From the NCBI GenBank assembly GCA_039000515.1, contig JBCFYV010000001.1, positions 13,741,928-13,805,927 on the forward strand: a DNA stretch of 64,000 bases, read 5' to 3'. Positions 35,711-48,900 of this stretch are shown one piece after another; the stretch's first letter is position 1; every line of letters starts with the position of its first letter. The translations under genes and the position numbers were made by a program. Under the pieces are notes generated by a model. That model searched no databases. It saw nothing but the letters and a program-made list of their open reading frames with translations, and was not told the DNA's origin. The DNA comes from Timema cristinae. Lineage: Eukaryota > Arthropoda > Insecta > Phasmatodea > Timematidae.

Positions 35711-36577
35711 ATGGTGTAACAATGTAGATAACTCCCCCCCCCCCCCTCCCACAAAGAAGTGAGAGTATGGTATTTACAAAGAGTAGTTATTTTCATTTGA
35801 AGATTGGCCCTACTGGTAATCTTATAATATATTACATATCCACATACATGTTAAAATATCTACACAGGAATTATTTCAGCCAGACCAAAACTTGGCAACT
35901 CTTGTCAGCTTACCTGTGAGCACGTCTCTTAGGTCAGGGAGAGCACAATTTGCCTTTGCTGCGGCCGCATCAAGGCAAGGCTCGGGAGTGTTCTATCTCA
36001 GCAAGCAGAGCCGCGGGATGATGGAAGAGGACTACACTTGTAACAAGCTCTGTCTGTCACTGACATCATCCAATCTCTCTAGACCACTGTTGTAACATTA
36101 GTTCAACATTTGAAACAACTGCACTGCTGTTATATTCTGGTTTTGTGAACTCTCCACTGACACTATAGATCTACTAACACACTTGCACACAACTTGGTTG
36201 AATATCACCCACATAGAAATATATACAAGTTGTGCGACCAGAAAGCATCTCATTTGATAAACAATGTTTATTGTCTTGGAAGGTACGCAAAGAATACTTT
36301 TCCGATATTTAAAAAAAATAACATAATTGATGTTTTGTAGCTTATATAAGTCTCATCGCATTATTTCCCATTTTAATCTCAAATTTACATGATTGAATGC
36401 TGTTACTAGCCTATATGTTATTTTAAACATATCAAGCTTAACAAAATTCTTTGACTTTCCTTGGAAATATTAAATTACGTGATTAACGACTGTTGTCTCC
36501 TGTTCAGGAGTTGAGCAGGGAGGGAGCATTATGACACTGCAGTCTCGTATGACTTAATCCTTTATCCTCACATATCC
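35711..36577. other. Flank containing the sev 3' UTR
   Basis: A C-rich run lies near 35730. The small open frame on the + strand at 35892-36095 has no recognisable similarity and I do not call it a gene. Confidence 0.45.
36267..36272 (-). terminator. Candidate sev polyadenylation signal
   Basis: AATAAA on the - strand, about 305 bp beyond the sev stop codon, the first canonical signal downstream of the gene. Confidence 0.45.
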
Positions 36578-36992
36578 TCATGTTCTCACATGCTCATCCG
36601 TCACATTAAAACTGTTGGAACAGCTCAGACTGGTCACCTTGGCAGCGTCCAGCAACGGTTGCTCCGCAGCATTACTGTAGGTGCACAGTTGTGCCGACAG
36701 CAGGTGTTGGAGCGTCGACACATCTGTGTCCCCGTTCCTCCTCGGCTCTAGAGACAAGGTCCTCTTGATGTTTGTGGAGACCGGAGTCTCGGGGCTGGCC
36801 AGCAGTGCTTGCTGGTAGGAGATTGATGAGTCACTGACAGTTGACGAGGTGGACAGTGTTCGGTGCCTGTCTAGAGTGTTTGTTGCTGAGGGGGTCTTGC
36901 TGACGGCAGCACTGGGCGGTGGTGGCCTTGGGATCTCATAGCCGTCACTGACGGTTGTATTGTCACTGTCGTCATAGAGCAGCTCTAGATAC
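36578..36992 (-). CDS. sev: sev last coding exon, C-terminal tail
   Basis: Acceptor TTTCTTGCAG, phase 2 in. Begins [11 protein letters not shown], where a Tyr close after the kinase could be a docking site. Then a poly-Pro segment ([12 protein letters not shown]) and a Ser/Thr-rich tail, ending DEHVRT and TGA. 138 codons including the stop. Confidence 0.85.
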
Positions 36993-39900
36993 CTGCAAGA
37001 AATACTGCGACAATCATTCATCAATCATAAATATTCAACAGCTGCATGAAAACAAGCATGTGCAATTATTGTGACACGATTTAAAAAAAAGAGTAAATTG
37101 ATATCAGTGGTGAATTCGAGCCATTTGGTCCATTACTTATGATCAAGAGCGCTTGCTTGGACTTTTTTGTAATGAGAAAGAATGCAGTTTTGTAAGGGTT
37201 TATAACGCTGGCATGGTACTGTACCTGGGAATGTCCCCGGGAGCATTGGAGGGCAGTATAGGGATCTGATCTCTACTGCCTGCATCACTGCCAGTCTTCC
37301 AGGAGCTCCCTGCAACAAGGACACAAGTCAAGTAGTACCGGGGACCAACCATTGTTTAACACAGTTTGTTTATGACAGAAGAGTCAGTGAATGCTTCCAA
37401 TCCCACCTGACCTTTGACTTCTATACTGTGTGAGGCACAAGGGTCCTCGTTCTTACGGTTTGTTGTTTATCAGTCTAGTAAAGAGATAGTATTATAATGT
37501 TGGGAACGTGCAGCTCCTTGAAAGGACTAGAGGAAGACGAAGACAGGTTAATTAGGGCTGCTGTTTGTATTGTTTCAGTGAACCAGCAGAGTGTGGGGTA
37601 TAGTGAGCGTGCCTGACTCTTGTCCTGAGTGCCAAGTCATAGCTCAAGCCTGGTCAGATACACTTTGGGGCCCCAGTCGCAAGAACTACTCTTGTGGCGT
37701 GTCGACAGACGATGTATTTCTAGCCTAGAATTGTGGATATGAAGAGAATAACTGAGATGCCCCATCGGCGATTGTTCTTAACTCACATGTTGTTAGTAAT
37801 GTTAGTGGTTAGTCACCTGAGCTGTTATTATGATTCTCGTCCTCGAAGAAGCCTCTGTTCTCAATGCCACCTGGTGACAGTAAACAGAACCAAGGTTTGT
37901 AAGGCATGCAATGTTAGTTTTTTTAGTACCGTATCTTACTACCCGTAAAGGTTATACCACAATATATACTAATTACACTAATGTTTTAAGGATTATGAAA
38001 GCTGAATTTAAAGGAAGTGTACCCGCATTTGAATGGAAGCGGAGTGGAAAACTATTTGGGGGGGGGGGGGGAAACTTGCTACACCCAACTATAAATTTGA
38101 ACCCCAATCTCCCCGTCATCAACAGTCCAGTCTATTACTAGAATGACGCCTTAGACCATTTGGCTACCCAAGAAGGTCATGCCCCAAACGGAAGAAATGA
38201 ACATACAGAACTCACATGCCCTACACTAATTAGTTTTGTGTTTTACAAAAAAAAAGTTTTAACAAAATCAATTATGCATCAGCAGTACTTTTCCCCAGAT
38301 GAAAAATTATTTTTGTTCCAAATCTCGAGTGAAAATAATTCTAAAGGGGTTGGTTAAGATGGAGAATATACCACAAACGTAGTCAATATGAATACTCACT
38401 ACTAGCGGTCCTGCTGACGTTCTGAACGTCGCTCAGGCTCACGTGATCCTTGAGCTCCAGAAGAACGTCCAGGCAATATTTGAACGTGGGTCTGCTCTCG
38501 GGATTGTAGCTCCAGCATTTGAGCATCAGCTGGTGCCTGTGAGCATCATACAATTTCACTTCCTGAACACACAACTTAGAACACTGAACTTGGGGAAAAT
38601 ACCAACACTAGCGTCAGGAATTGCACTCCCCGAGAAAACGCCTGCAGGTGAACTCTCAACACTCGGCCTTGAGAACAGCTGACTTTTCAAACAGTTATAT
38701 TCATATTTATAATAAACTACCAGAACTAAGTAGGTATTGACTATCTCGTCTGGCGGTCTCAAGGGGACTACCGCTGGGACACAAGCTGATTAGAAACTCC
38801 TAGAGATGAAGTACAAGGCATACCTTAGACTCTAATAGAATTAGGTCTCAGGTAGTTCTGAGAATGAAACCAAGATATACTCACAGCTCCTCAGGACAGT
38901 TGCTGGGTCGCCCCAGTCGGCCACCAGTCCGGACGTAGTGCAAGACTTCTAGGTTGGTCCGGGCGGGGTATGGCTGTTGGCCAAGTGTCATGATCTCCCA
39001 CACCAGTACACCAAATGCCCACATGTCCGATTGACTAGTGAACACCCGTCAACCAATGATTCTGGAGCCATCCATCTGTAGACCAGATTACATAACACCT
39101 GACTACAAGGGAATATCACACACCTGACCACAAGGGAAATATCACACACCTGACCACAAGGGAAATATCACACACATTACTACAAGGAAATATCACACAC
39201 ATGACTGCAAGGGAAACATCATACACATTACTACAAGGAAATATCACACACATGACTGCAAGGGAAACATCATAACATTACTACAAGGAAATATCACACA
39301 CCTGACCACAAGGGAAATATCACACACCTGATCACAAGGAAATATCACACACCTGACCACAAGGGAAATATCACACACATGACTACTAGGGAAATATAAT
39401 ACACATTGCTACAAGGGAAATATAATACATAATACACATTACTACAAGGGAAATATACATATGACTACAAGGGAAATATCACACACATGACTGCAAGGGA
39501 AACATCATACACATTACTACAAGGGAAATATCACACACCTGATCACAAGGAAAATATCACACACATGACTACTAGGGAAATATAATACACATTGCTACAG
39601 GGAAATATCACACACATGACTGCAAGGGAAACATCATACACATTACTACAAGGGAAATATCACACACCTGTCCACAAGGGAAATATCACACACCTGATCA
39701 CAAGGGAAATATCACACACCTGACCACAAGGGAAATATCACACACATGACTACTAGGGAAATATAATACACATTGCTACAAGGGAAATATAATACACATT
39801 ACTACAAGGGAAATATCACACACCTGACCACAAGGAAATATCACACACATGACTACTAGGGAAATATAATACACATTGCTACAAGGGAAATATCACACAC

Positions 39901-42900
39901 ATGACTGCAAGGGAAACATCATACACATTACTACAAGGGAAATATCACACACCTGACCACAAGGGAAATATCACACACCTGATCACAAGGGAAATATCAC
40001 ACACCTGATCACAAGGGAAATATCACACACATGACTACTAGGGAAATATAATACACATTGCTACAAGGGAAATATCACACACATGACTGCAAGGGAAACA
40101 TCATACACATTACTACAAGGGAAATATCACACACCTGACCACAGGGAAATATCACACACCTGATCACAAGGGAAATATCACACACCTGATCACAAGGGAA
40201 ATATCACACACCTGACCACAAGGGAATATATCACACACCTGACCACAAGGGAAATATCACACACATGACTGCAAGGGAAACATCATACACATTACTACAA
40301 GGGAAATATCACACACCTGATCACAAGGAAAATATCACACACATGACTACTAGGGAAATATAATACACATTGCTACAAGGGAAATATCACACACATGACT
40401 GCAAGGGAAACATCATACACATTACTACAAGGGAAATATCACACACCTGACCACAAGGGAAATATCACACACCTGATCACAAGGGAAATATCACACACCT
40501 GATCACAAGGGAAATATCACACACCTGACCACAAGGGAAATATCACACACATGACTACTAGGGAAATATAATACACATTGCTACAAGGGAAATATAATAC
40601 ACATTACTACAAGGGAAATATACATATGACTACAAGGGAAATATCACACACACAACAATTAGGGGAAGGGGTTTATCACACACCTGACTATAAGGGGGAT
40701 ATCACACACCTGACTATAAGGGGGATATCACACACCTGACTGGCAGCAGTCCTTCCCCCTCCTTCCTGTAGTAATCGTTCTTGTAGATGTCCCGGGCCAA
40801 TCCGAAGTCCCCAATTTTTACAACCCTGAGTTGGGGGTCACTAGACGACACCAGACAGTTGCGGCAAGCCAGATCCCGGTGGACAAAGTGCATCTCCTCA
40901 AGGTAACGACAGCCACGGGCCACGTCCACACACATCTTGAGTAGATCCTGTAGTGTGAGTGTGTTCCCAGGATACTGTAACATACAATATTATGTTTCCT
41001 ACACCTATATGCACTCATAAGTTCCTAGTTAATAACATAGCATTGTTAATCCTAGTTGAGCACTACTTGCAAGGTTGAGCTAGTAGCCCTCTTTCTTATA
41101 AACTCTACTCTACTGGGAGTTGGTTCACTCTCCTATTAACACGTTTTAACCAAACTTGAGTGGGCCAGCAACTCAACCCGTGCACTATAAACTCACCACA
41201 AGCTTTCCAGCAACTCAACAGTGACTATCAACTCAGCGCAAGCTTTCAGCAACTCAACAGTGCTATCAACTCAGCGCAAGCTTAGCAACTCAACAGGACT
41301 ATAACTCATCGCAAGCTTGCCAGCAACTCAACAGTGACTATTAACTCATCGCAAGCTTGCCAGCAACTCAACGATGATTATCAACTCACCCCAAATGTGA
41401 TAACTCACCAGTAGGGATCGACTCGCCCGCAAGTAGCTGAGTAGGTCTCCTCCTTCCATCAACTCCATGATTATGTAGTTGGGATCGTTGTCCAGACACA
41501 CTCCTAGCAGCTGAAGGATGTGCTCGTGTTTGAAATGACTCATCAGCTGTGCTTCCTTCAGGAACTCGCCCTTCTCCTGCTCTGTCGCGCCCTTGCGTAG
41601 AGTCTGCAGGAACGTGAACAAATGGTTTAAATCCTTCCTCTGGGGATGAGGTATTAAACACTCGCTCATCCCTGATCTGTCTCTGGCTGAAATCATTGCT
41701 GGAGTCAGGCAGTACCAGTGGTACGCACGCCACTGCACTTACACAACTGCCAATATATTTGGTGGGTTTTATTTCTGAAAACCACAATTAAAAATGTAAA
41801 ATTCAACTTTCAGATAAGTGACTTCAATTAAAATAGGACTGGTCCAGTTTTTCTCATCGTGGTTTCTGAATTAGTTTGTTAGTTTTATAAACAAAGACTA
41901 AATTAGCTATTTTTAGGTAACCTGGTGGTCTAGGGGTAGGGTGTCGGACTTCTATGCTGGCGGCCGGGGTTCATTCCTCGGTCCCGGCACAGATTTATCT
42001 GATTACCAAACCCTTCCTCCACCTCTGACAAGACATCTTGTGAATTTGGGGAATGCCAAGCCTCCATCGTGGTTCGGATTCCACGTAAAACTGTAGGTCC
42101 TTCATTTCATATCACAATCACCTTACCATTACACATTAGCGTAAGTGTGTATAAACCGAATGGTTAGTAAGACGCGGTGCTAATAATAATAAGTTATTTT
42201 TAAATGTCCTGGTGTTCCCCTACCTTAATAGCAACCTTGGTCTCCGACCCGCTGCTGTCCACCAAACTATGGGCATTCCCCTCGAATACCTCCCCAAATG
42301 CCCCGCTGCCCAAGAACTTTGTGAGTTTGATCTGTCCGCGACGGATGTGCAGCAAGGAAGCTATTTCCTCATCGGTGGGTATCTCGGCTGTTGTGTACAG
42401 GGCGTTGCTGTTGTGGACAAAGTTTCCTCTTCGTGGCAACTCACGCAGTGTTGCCAGTTCAACGTCCGGGGGGCGCACAGGATTCTCTATCACTTGAGGG
42501 TCCTTCCCTTCCGGGTCACGTCGCCGTAACACTGGATAGGAGGAACAGGAAGATGTTTGGTTAGAGGGAGGGGAATAATACTTTCTCTTTAGAGAGGAGG
42601 AACAGAGATATGTGTACTAGAGGGAGGATTAACAGGGAGATGTGTGTTGGAGGGAGGAGGAACAAGTAGATCTGTGTTGGAGGGAAGAGGAACGAGTAGA
42701 TGTGTGTTGGAGGGAGGAGGAACAGGTAGATGTATGTTGGAGGGGGTAGGGAATTGAGCCAGCTCAGGATTGTGAACATTATCTCCAGCGAAGGCTGCTT
42801 GGCAATTTGGTCCCTAGGGACTGGTTGTTTTATCCCTAGGGATTGTTCCTTTGAATCTTTGAATCCTAATAATATTTGAGATTCGAGGACTCAAAAAAAA

Positions 42901-45900
42901 TTCCATTGTGATGCTGACTATTTTATATTCCTATTATGATGCTTAAAAGTGGCTTAGCCCAACATATTTATAGGCAACAAGACTCCGGACCATTAATTCA
43001 TAACTTTACTATTGTGAACTTACACATTAAAATTTTTATTTATTCATGACTTTTATTGTTTTAACAACAAAATAATTAACATTAACAAAAGATAGTTTAA
43101 AAAATTACTACCTACCAAAGCTAACTTCTTATTGTTATTATGTTAGATTCAAATTAGAAATGTATAAGCAAAATTATTATTCAAATTTGATATCTGGATT
43201 TGAGAAATAGTTTATTTTCCCATCTCAATTTAATAGAAATAAAGAAACATAAAAGTTATTATCCAAAAGGAGAATTAAAGCAGATTTTTTTTAAATGGCA
43301 GAAATGTAACAAAATCGAATAAATTTTTGATTTGATCAATTTTGGGGCATTAGTACATTCTAGTAATGTGCAATGATGATCTCTGAATGATCACTGTTCT
43401 GTTACTGGATCATCTCACCGACAACAGAACTCTAGCTAAATGTGGCAATATTTTTTATTGGTTTGGTTACTATCTACTATAGAAATCTTTTGTTTCAGAA
43501 AGAAAAGTTTTAAGCAGATTACCAGTTTTAATTTCTGGCGGCCTTTAAAGCAAGTTATATTTCATATTTTTATGAGTTTAATATGTTATTTGGTTTATTC
43601 ACTTCATTTTTCCAGTTGACGTTGACATATTATGTGTTCTGTGATTTAAAAAAAAAACTGTTAAAACAACAAGATTGAAATGATCGTCTTTCTAAAAAAA
43701 ATTACTATGGAATCCAAACCTTGATAACAGACGACTATGGTAATCCTGGGGATGGATTTACTGTAATCTGGTTTTTTTTGTATTGTGATCCTGGAGGTAG
43801 ATAGTTATGAAAACCTGAGGATAGATTGTATTATAATCTAGGGGGTGGATTGTAACGTAATCCTGTAGGTTGATTGTAATTTTAATCCTGAGGGTTGATT
43901 GTATTGTAATCCTGGGGTGGATTTGTTGTAACCCTGGAAGTGAATTGTAATGTAGTGCTGAGGGGGGATTATAACTTAATCCTGGGGATGGATTGTGTTG
44001 TAATCCTAGGTGTGGATTGTGATGTAAACCTGAGGATGGATGGTATTGTAATCCTAGGGGTGGATTACGATGTAAAACTGAGGGTGGATTGTAACATAAT
44101 CCAGGGGGTGGATTGTAACATAATCCAGGGGATGGATTGTAACATAATCTATGGGGTGGATTGTAACATAATCCAGGGGGTGGATTGTTTTGTGTGTATG
44201 TCATCAAGAACTTCCACAGGGTCTTGGTGATACACTGAAATGAAATAAAGTTCTAAGCATTTGGAACAAAGGTGTGAAATTGCCAACTCATACTGAAAGA
44301 TTAGTAGAGAGGAATATGAACGGGAGAATTAAAATGTGATATTACTAAAAATAACATGTTATTAGTTTTGCATTCACAGCAGTTTTGTATACTGTTGATG
44401 TGTAATCCAGGGACCAGTAGTGGTACAGTTCCAAACAATTTTTATTTTCAACCCTAGTCAAGAGAACTAATAGGTCCTGTCCCCAATATTTTGCCTCCAG
44501 CACAAGCAAACTATCGAGCCAACCATCGCTATGGAAGTTTTGGCCCATCTACAGAGAAGAGTTAGTTGCGGAAATGGAAAAAGGGAAAGTTAAGAAGTCA
44601 GGGATAAAAAAATATATATAAAGAAAAAAGCAACAAAGTTGTAACTAAATTCGATTTATTTTCAAATGTGTGTTTACAAGTCTGATATAACTTACAATCT
44701 TCCAAGTTATCATTTTATTTGGCACAATCTATATAGACTATTTTAACAATGGCCGGTTACAGAGTATATTTGGGGAAATTGAGAGCTAGGAACAATATAA
44801 TCAAAAGTATGAGTACCTAACTACTAAATATTGTTTTACCATTTTAAACGGTATTAAAAAATTAAATATAATACCTGGTTGGATTTCGCAAGCCATGTTT
44901 AAGGGCTCTGTGTTTTACAGGTCATTAAAACTCCAGCTTAATCATTATGAGATATCAGGGGAACAAAGAGAGCGTTTAAAAAATGCACAAGTAGTTTCCT
45001 GAGGAGAATAAGGTAAACAAATTTAATTTGGTCCGGAGTTTTGTTATTGATTATCTAAAAACTCGCAAGGCAGAAAGATGACACAATTATTGATAGTAAA
45101 ATAATTTAAATGTTAACAATATGATAGCAAATGTACTTTACATATTTTGGGGGGCACGAGGGGGAGGTGGGGAATGGGGAAGAGATTTGGTTTGAGTTGT
45201 CCCCTAGTTCAAACTCTCCCAAACATAATCTATGGCCTGAGTTTGCCAAAAAGTTAAAAATATGCTTCTTTTCAAATTATACGTTATTTGGGGGGACCTT
45301 TTTTTTATTATTACTGAAAGATGTAGTTTACTTTAGACTCGATCCATTGACTCATTACAGATCTATCAACCAGAGTAGCAGTAGTTGTGGAAGTATGTGA
45401 CGTGTCCTGGGTATGAACCTTGAACATCCTGTTATGTATCCACAACCAGGACCCTACAGATAATATTCAGGAGAACATAGCAGTGTGTCATTACTAGAGA
45501 TGGGTCGGATCCTATATTTCTCGAGTCCAAATCTTAAATTTTCTTTCAAATCCAAATTTGAATATTATAAAAATAAATGTTAGTTAAAGTGAAAATATTT
45601 CAAAGTTAATTTTAGATCAAGTTTTTTAAGGCTTTGGGGCCACTGACAAATGATGTTTTGTTTTTCATACCTGTTACATTTCAAACAACAAAAATAACTT
45701 TTTTTATGTAAATTAGTTATATTAATACAATATTATTTTGTTCATTTTTGTGATTTTGTTGCTCTACCAACTATACAAGTCTCTATAATTAATTCCTTTT
45801 AACATTTTTTAGAATTGTTATTTGAAGTCAAGGTCTGCATAATTGTATTCGAGATACTAGTTGAGGATTTTTTTTTTTTTTTTACGAATTTCGAATACCG

Positions 45901-48900
45901 TAAGATCTTAGGTTTTGAGCGTTCGAGCTCCAGTCATCACCTCACACCTGTGGTCATGGTTAGTGTGATCCGGTCTTTAAGTCTTGAGGACAGTGGAATA
46001 CAGGATTGCATTCATCCAGAGGTCCACAGTTTGAATTCCTGTCAACTTAAAACTTATCACAAGGGTTCTTACTAGACTAGATATTGAATACTTGATTTCG
46101 TTGATACATCTGCAATGGACAAGTGATCAAACATTTATGTATGGATATCATCTTAAGTTTGCATCAGCGCAGGATAAAACTAAACCAAAACTAAGCTTTC
46201 AGACCGAGCATTGCTATTTAGTTAAAACAACTGTCACAATCCAATTGGCGACTGAGTTAATGTTTTTTCATTTAACTGAGATTCCTGCAACCAGCAGTAA
46301 ATCTTAGGAACAAGACCACTGGTAAAAATAATGTAGATCTTCAACTTTGTACTGGTAGTGAGCACATTAAGGGTTACAGAATACAAATGGCACTAAGTTA
46401 TAAATTATTAATTATTTTCCATTTCTGCAACTATACTCTTTCATAATAACAATAAGTAGTTTTTATGTATAAGTAAAGTTATATCACATTATAATTTGTA
46501 CTCTTGACAGACGTTATATTTAGTTTGTATTTAATGGTTTGTATATAAGTTTACAACAGGTATAAGGTATAGTCTCATGTTTTACACATAATTAAATATC
46601 GTTAAATTCTTTGCGTGTCAAATTTCCCGCATATACTTCATTTGACAGTTGGTACACCTGGACTCTTGATTAATGCTATAAACTCCAGGTAAACTAATGT
46701 TATCAATATCAACTTGGGGAATTGCTTAGATTCCTTTTTTTTTTTTTACTATTATTTAAAGCTCTCTTGTCAATTCAAATTTGTAAAATTAAGAGATAAA
46801 CTTGACTAAAAAAATTGTCAGATATTCCCGATTTTTTTAGTCAAATCCAAGTGCACAATTACACCCAAAACATTGGACTATAAACTAACTCAAAACTATT
46901 CTCTGTTGAATAAAATATCTGCGTATAACCCGAACAGGTAGTAAGACGTGGTGCTAATAATAAGAATAAAATGTTAAGAAATGTCTGTTGACATATCTTT
47001 GTCTTAATCGAGCTTACGAGACATTCCCAGCTAATGTCCTTGTCAACGTAACATGTCTCACTCTTGTTGTAAACATATGTGGGGTGACTCAACCAGCAGC
47101 AGTTCTAGGGTGGAGTCACGCGCTCCTACAGAGTTTCTACGGCTCCTAGCGGGACCCAGTGAAACTTTTATATACATAGCAAGATTTTCACTGCTATTTT
47201 GATTATGATAATTACATTCTTCATAATATAACTTGTAACATTGAGTGTTTTCATTTATTGGATTATTCAACTAAATGGGGACTTCAAACAAAGACTTTTC
47301 ACCCACAGAACTACTCAACTGTAATTGGATTGGTTAGTGATGTAAATCACAAACTGGTCAGTAACTTGTTGTTACTTAAGCTTCACACGGTGATATGTTA
47401 AAGTGGCAGAATTTCAATCAGTTTGTACTGTCTGGCTTGCAAGTACCTTCTCCTGTCTTCTAGACTATTTATTATTTTAATTTTTAATGATGAAGAGGAC
47501 TTGCTTCTCTATTATTATTACAAATATAAGAGAAGTAACCAAAGAAGATTTTAAATTTCATCCATACATTTAAAATAATGTAAACTGCGGACTATTCGCC
47601 GTGGCAAAGGAACTGCAATAAACTAATTCTAAATGAATAGTGTTGGACAGAATGTTGAAAGAACATTACCTTGGATAATACATTAAATGTTCAATAAGTG
47701 TTCATTCATGTCTGTAACTGAGGTAGCTCGTTGACTAGCAAGGTGCGTTTCCAGAGACTAATCATGGGCACGTCATAAACCGTCTAGCAAACTGTAGCCA
47801 CAGGAGTGGAACGCCATTGAAATACATTAGCGGTGACGCGCAAGCTACTGGTTGGTAATTTAGGATTTACTCGTGTCACCTTTGAGTCTTATTTGATTAG
47901 CTCTGTGAGCGAAAGGCCCAAATGTTACCAAACGCAGAACTATTATCAGGAGTTCTCAGCTTGTGTTTGCTGTAAGAACACAACTATAGAAGTATGAAAT
48001 AGTACATATTGTCGGTGTCTAGTCTAGAACTGCCGTTGGTATCCCACACGGTTTCGGCTAGAGCCCGGCCAACTTGTCGTTGCGCACGCTACTATCATCT
48101 GTCTGTCCATCCTACACCCCCGCACCCTCCTCTCCCACTCACCGTACAGCAGCGCACACACCACAAGCACGCACACGGACACACCGACGGGCAACACCAT
48201 GTACAGGATGGGGTTCAGGTCCCCACTGTCGGCCAGCATAGACGCCGCGGTCAGGTCGAATCACCCGACTGGAACCTCCATAGTCGGACCAGCCGTGTCT
48301 GTTGCGAGCCCTCGCTCGGAATGTGTACTTGAGGCTTGGGCTCAGCTTGGACAGGTTCCAGTAGTTCTCTGGAATGTCAAGGAAAAGCTCTCATCAGGCT
48401 CCTGTCGTGGGGATAGAGGGAGAGGAGGGAGTCCCCAAGAAGAGTCAAGACCATAACACTGGACCAATTTCAAAGATATCTAACTATTTTTAGTATAGAT
48501 ATCACAATTTCGATGTTAAATCATGATTCCTAAATTTTAATTTCAATTTTTAGATTCTCAATTCCTCAAAATGTATGATTTCAATTTTTTTTTCATCCAT
48601 CCAACCTCATAATAACAACTTCAAAATATAAAATAATAAACCTATACAAATCAACCATGTTTAATCCGTGCAAGATAATTAGAACACTAAGGTCACGTTG
48701 TGTAGGCCTACATTAAATTTGAAACCAAGCCTTGAAAAAAATAATAACTAATTATTTTCTAAATGTTGTTTGATTTAATGCTGGAACTTTCATTTATTGG
48801 AACTAAAGTTTGCCATCTATAGTTTTTAGATTATATTCAGATTAGTTGGAAGTAGGTTGGAGAAATGTTTTTAGTTCAATGACTAAGTGGAAGGTAACTT

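Noticed and set aside
39090..40735. Possible CRISPR array (regular short repeats)
   Set aside because: Units are directly adjacent with no unique spacers, and it is in an insect intron.
43758..44207. Proline-rich 149-codon open frame on the - strand
   Set aside because: It is the translation of a 24-bp minisatellite; the period is a multiple of three, so stops are avoided by repetition.
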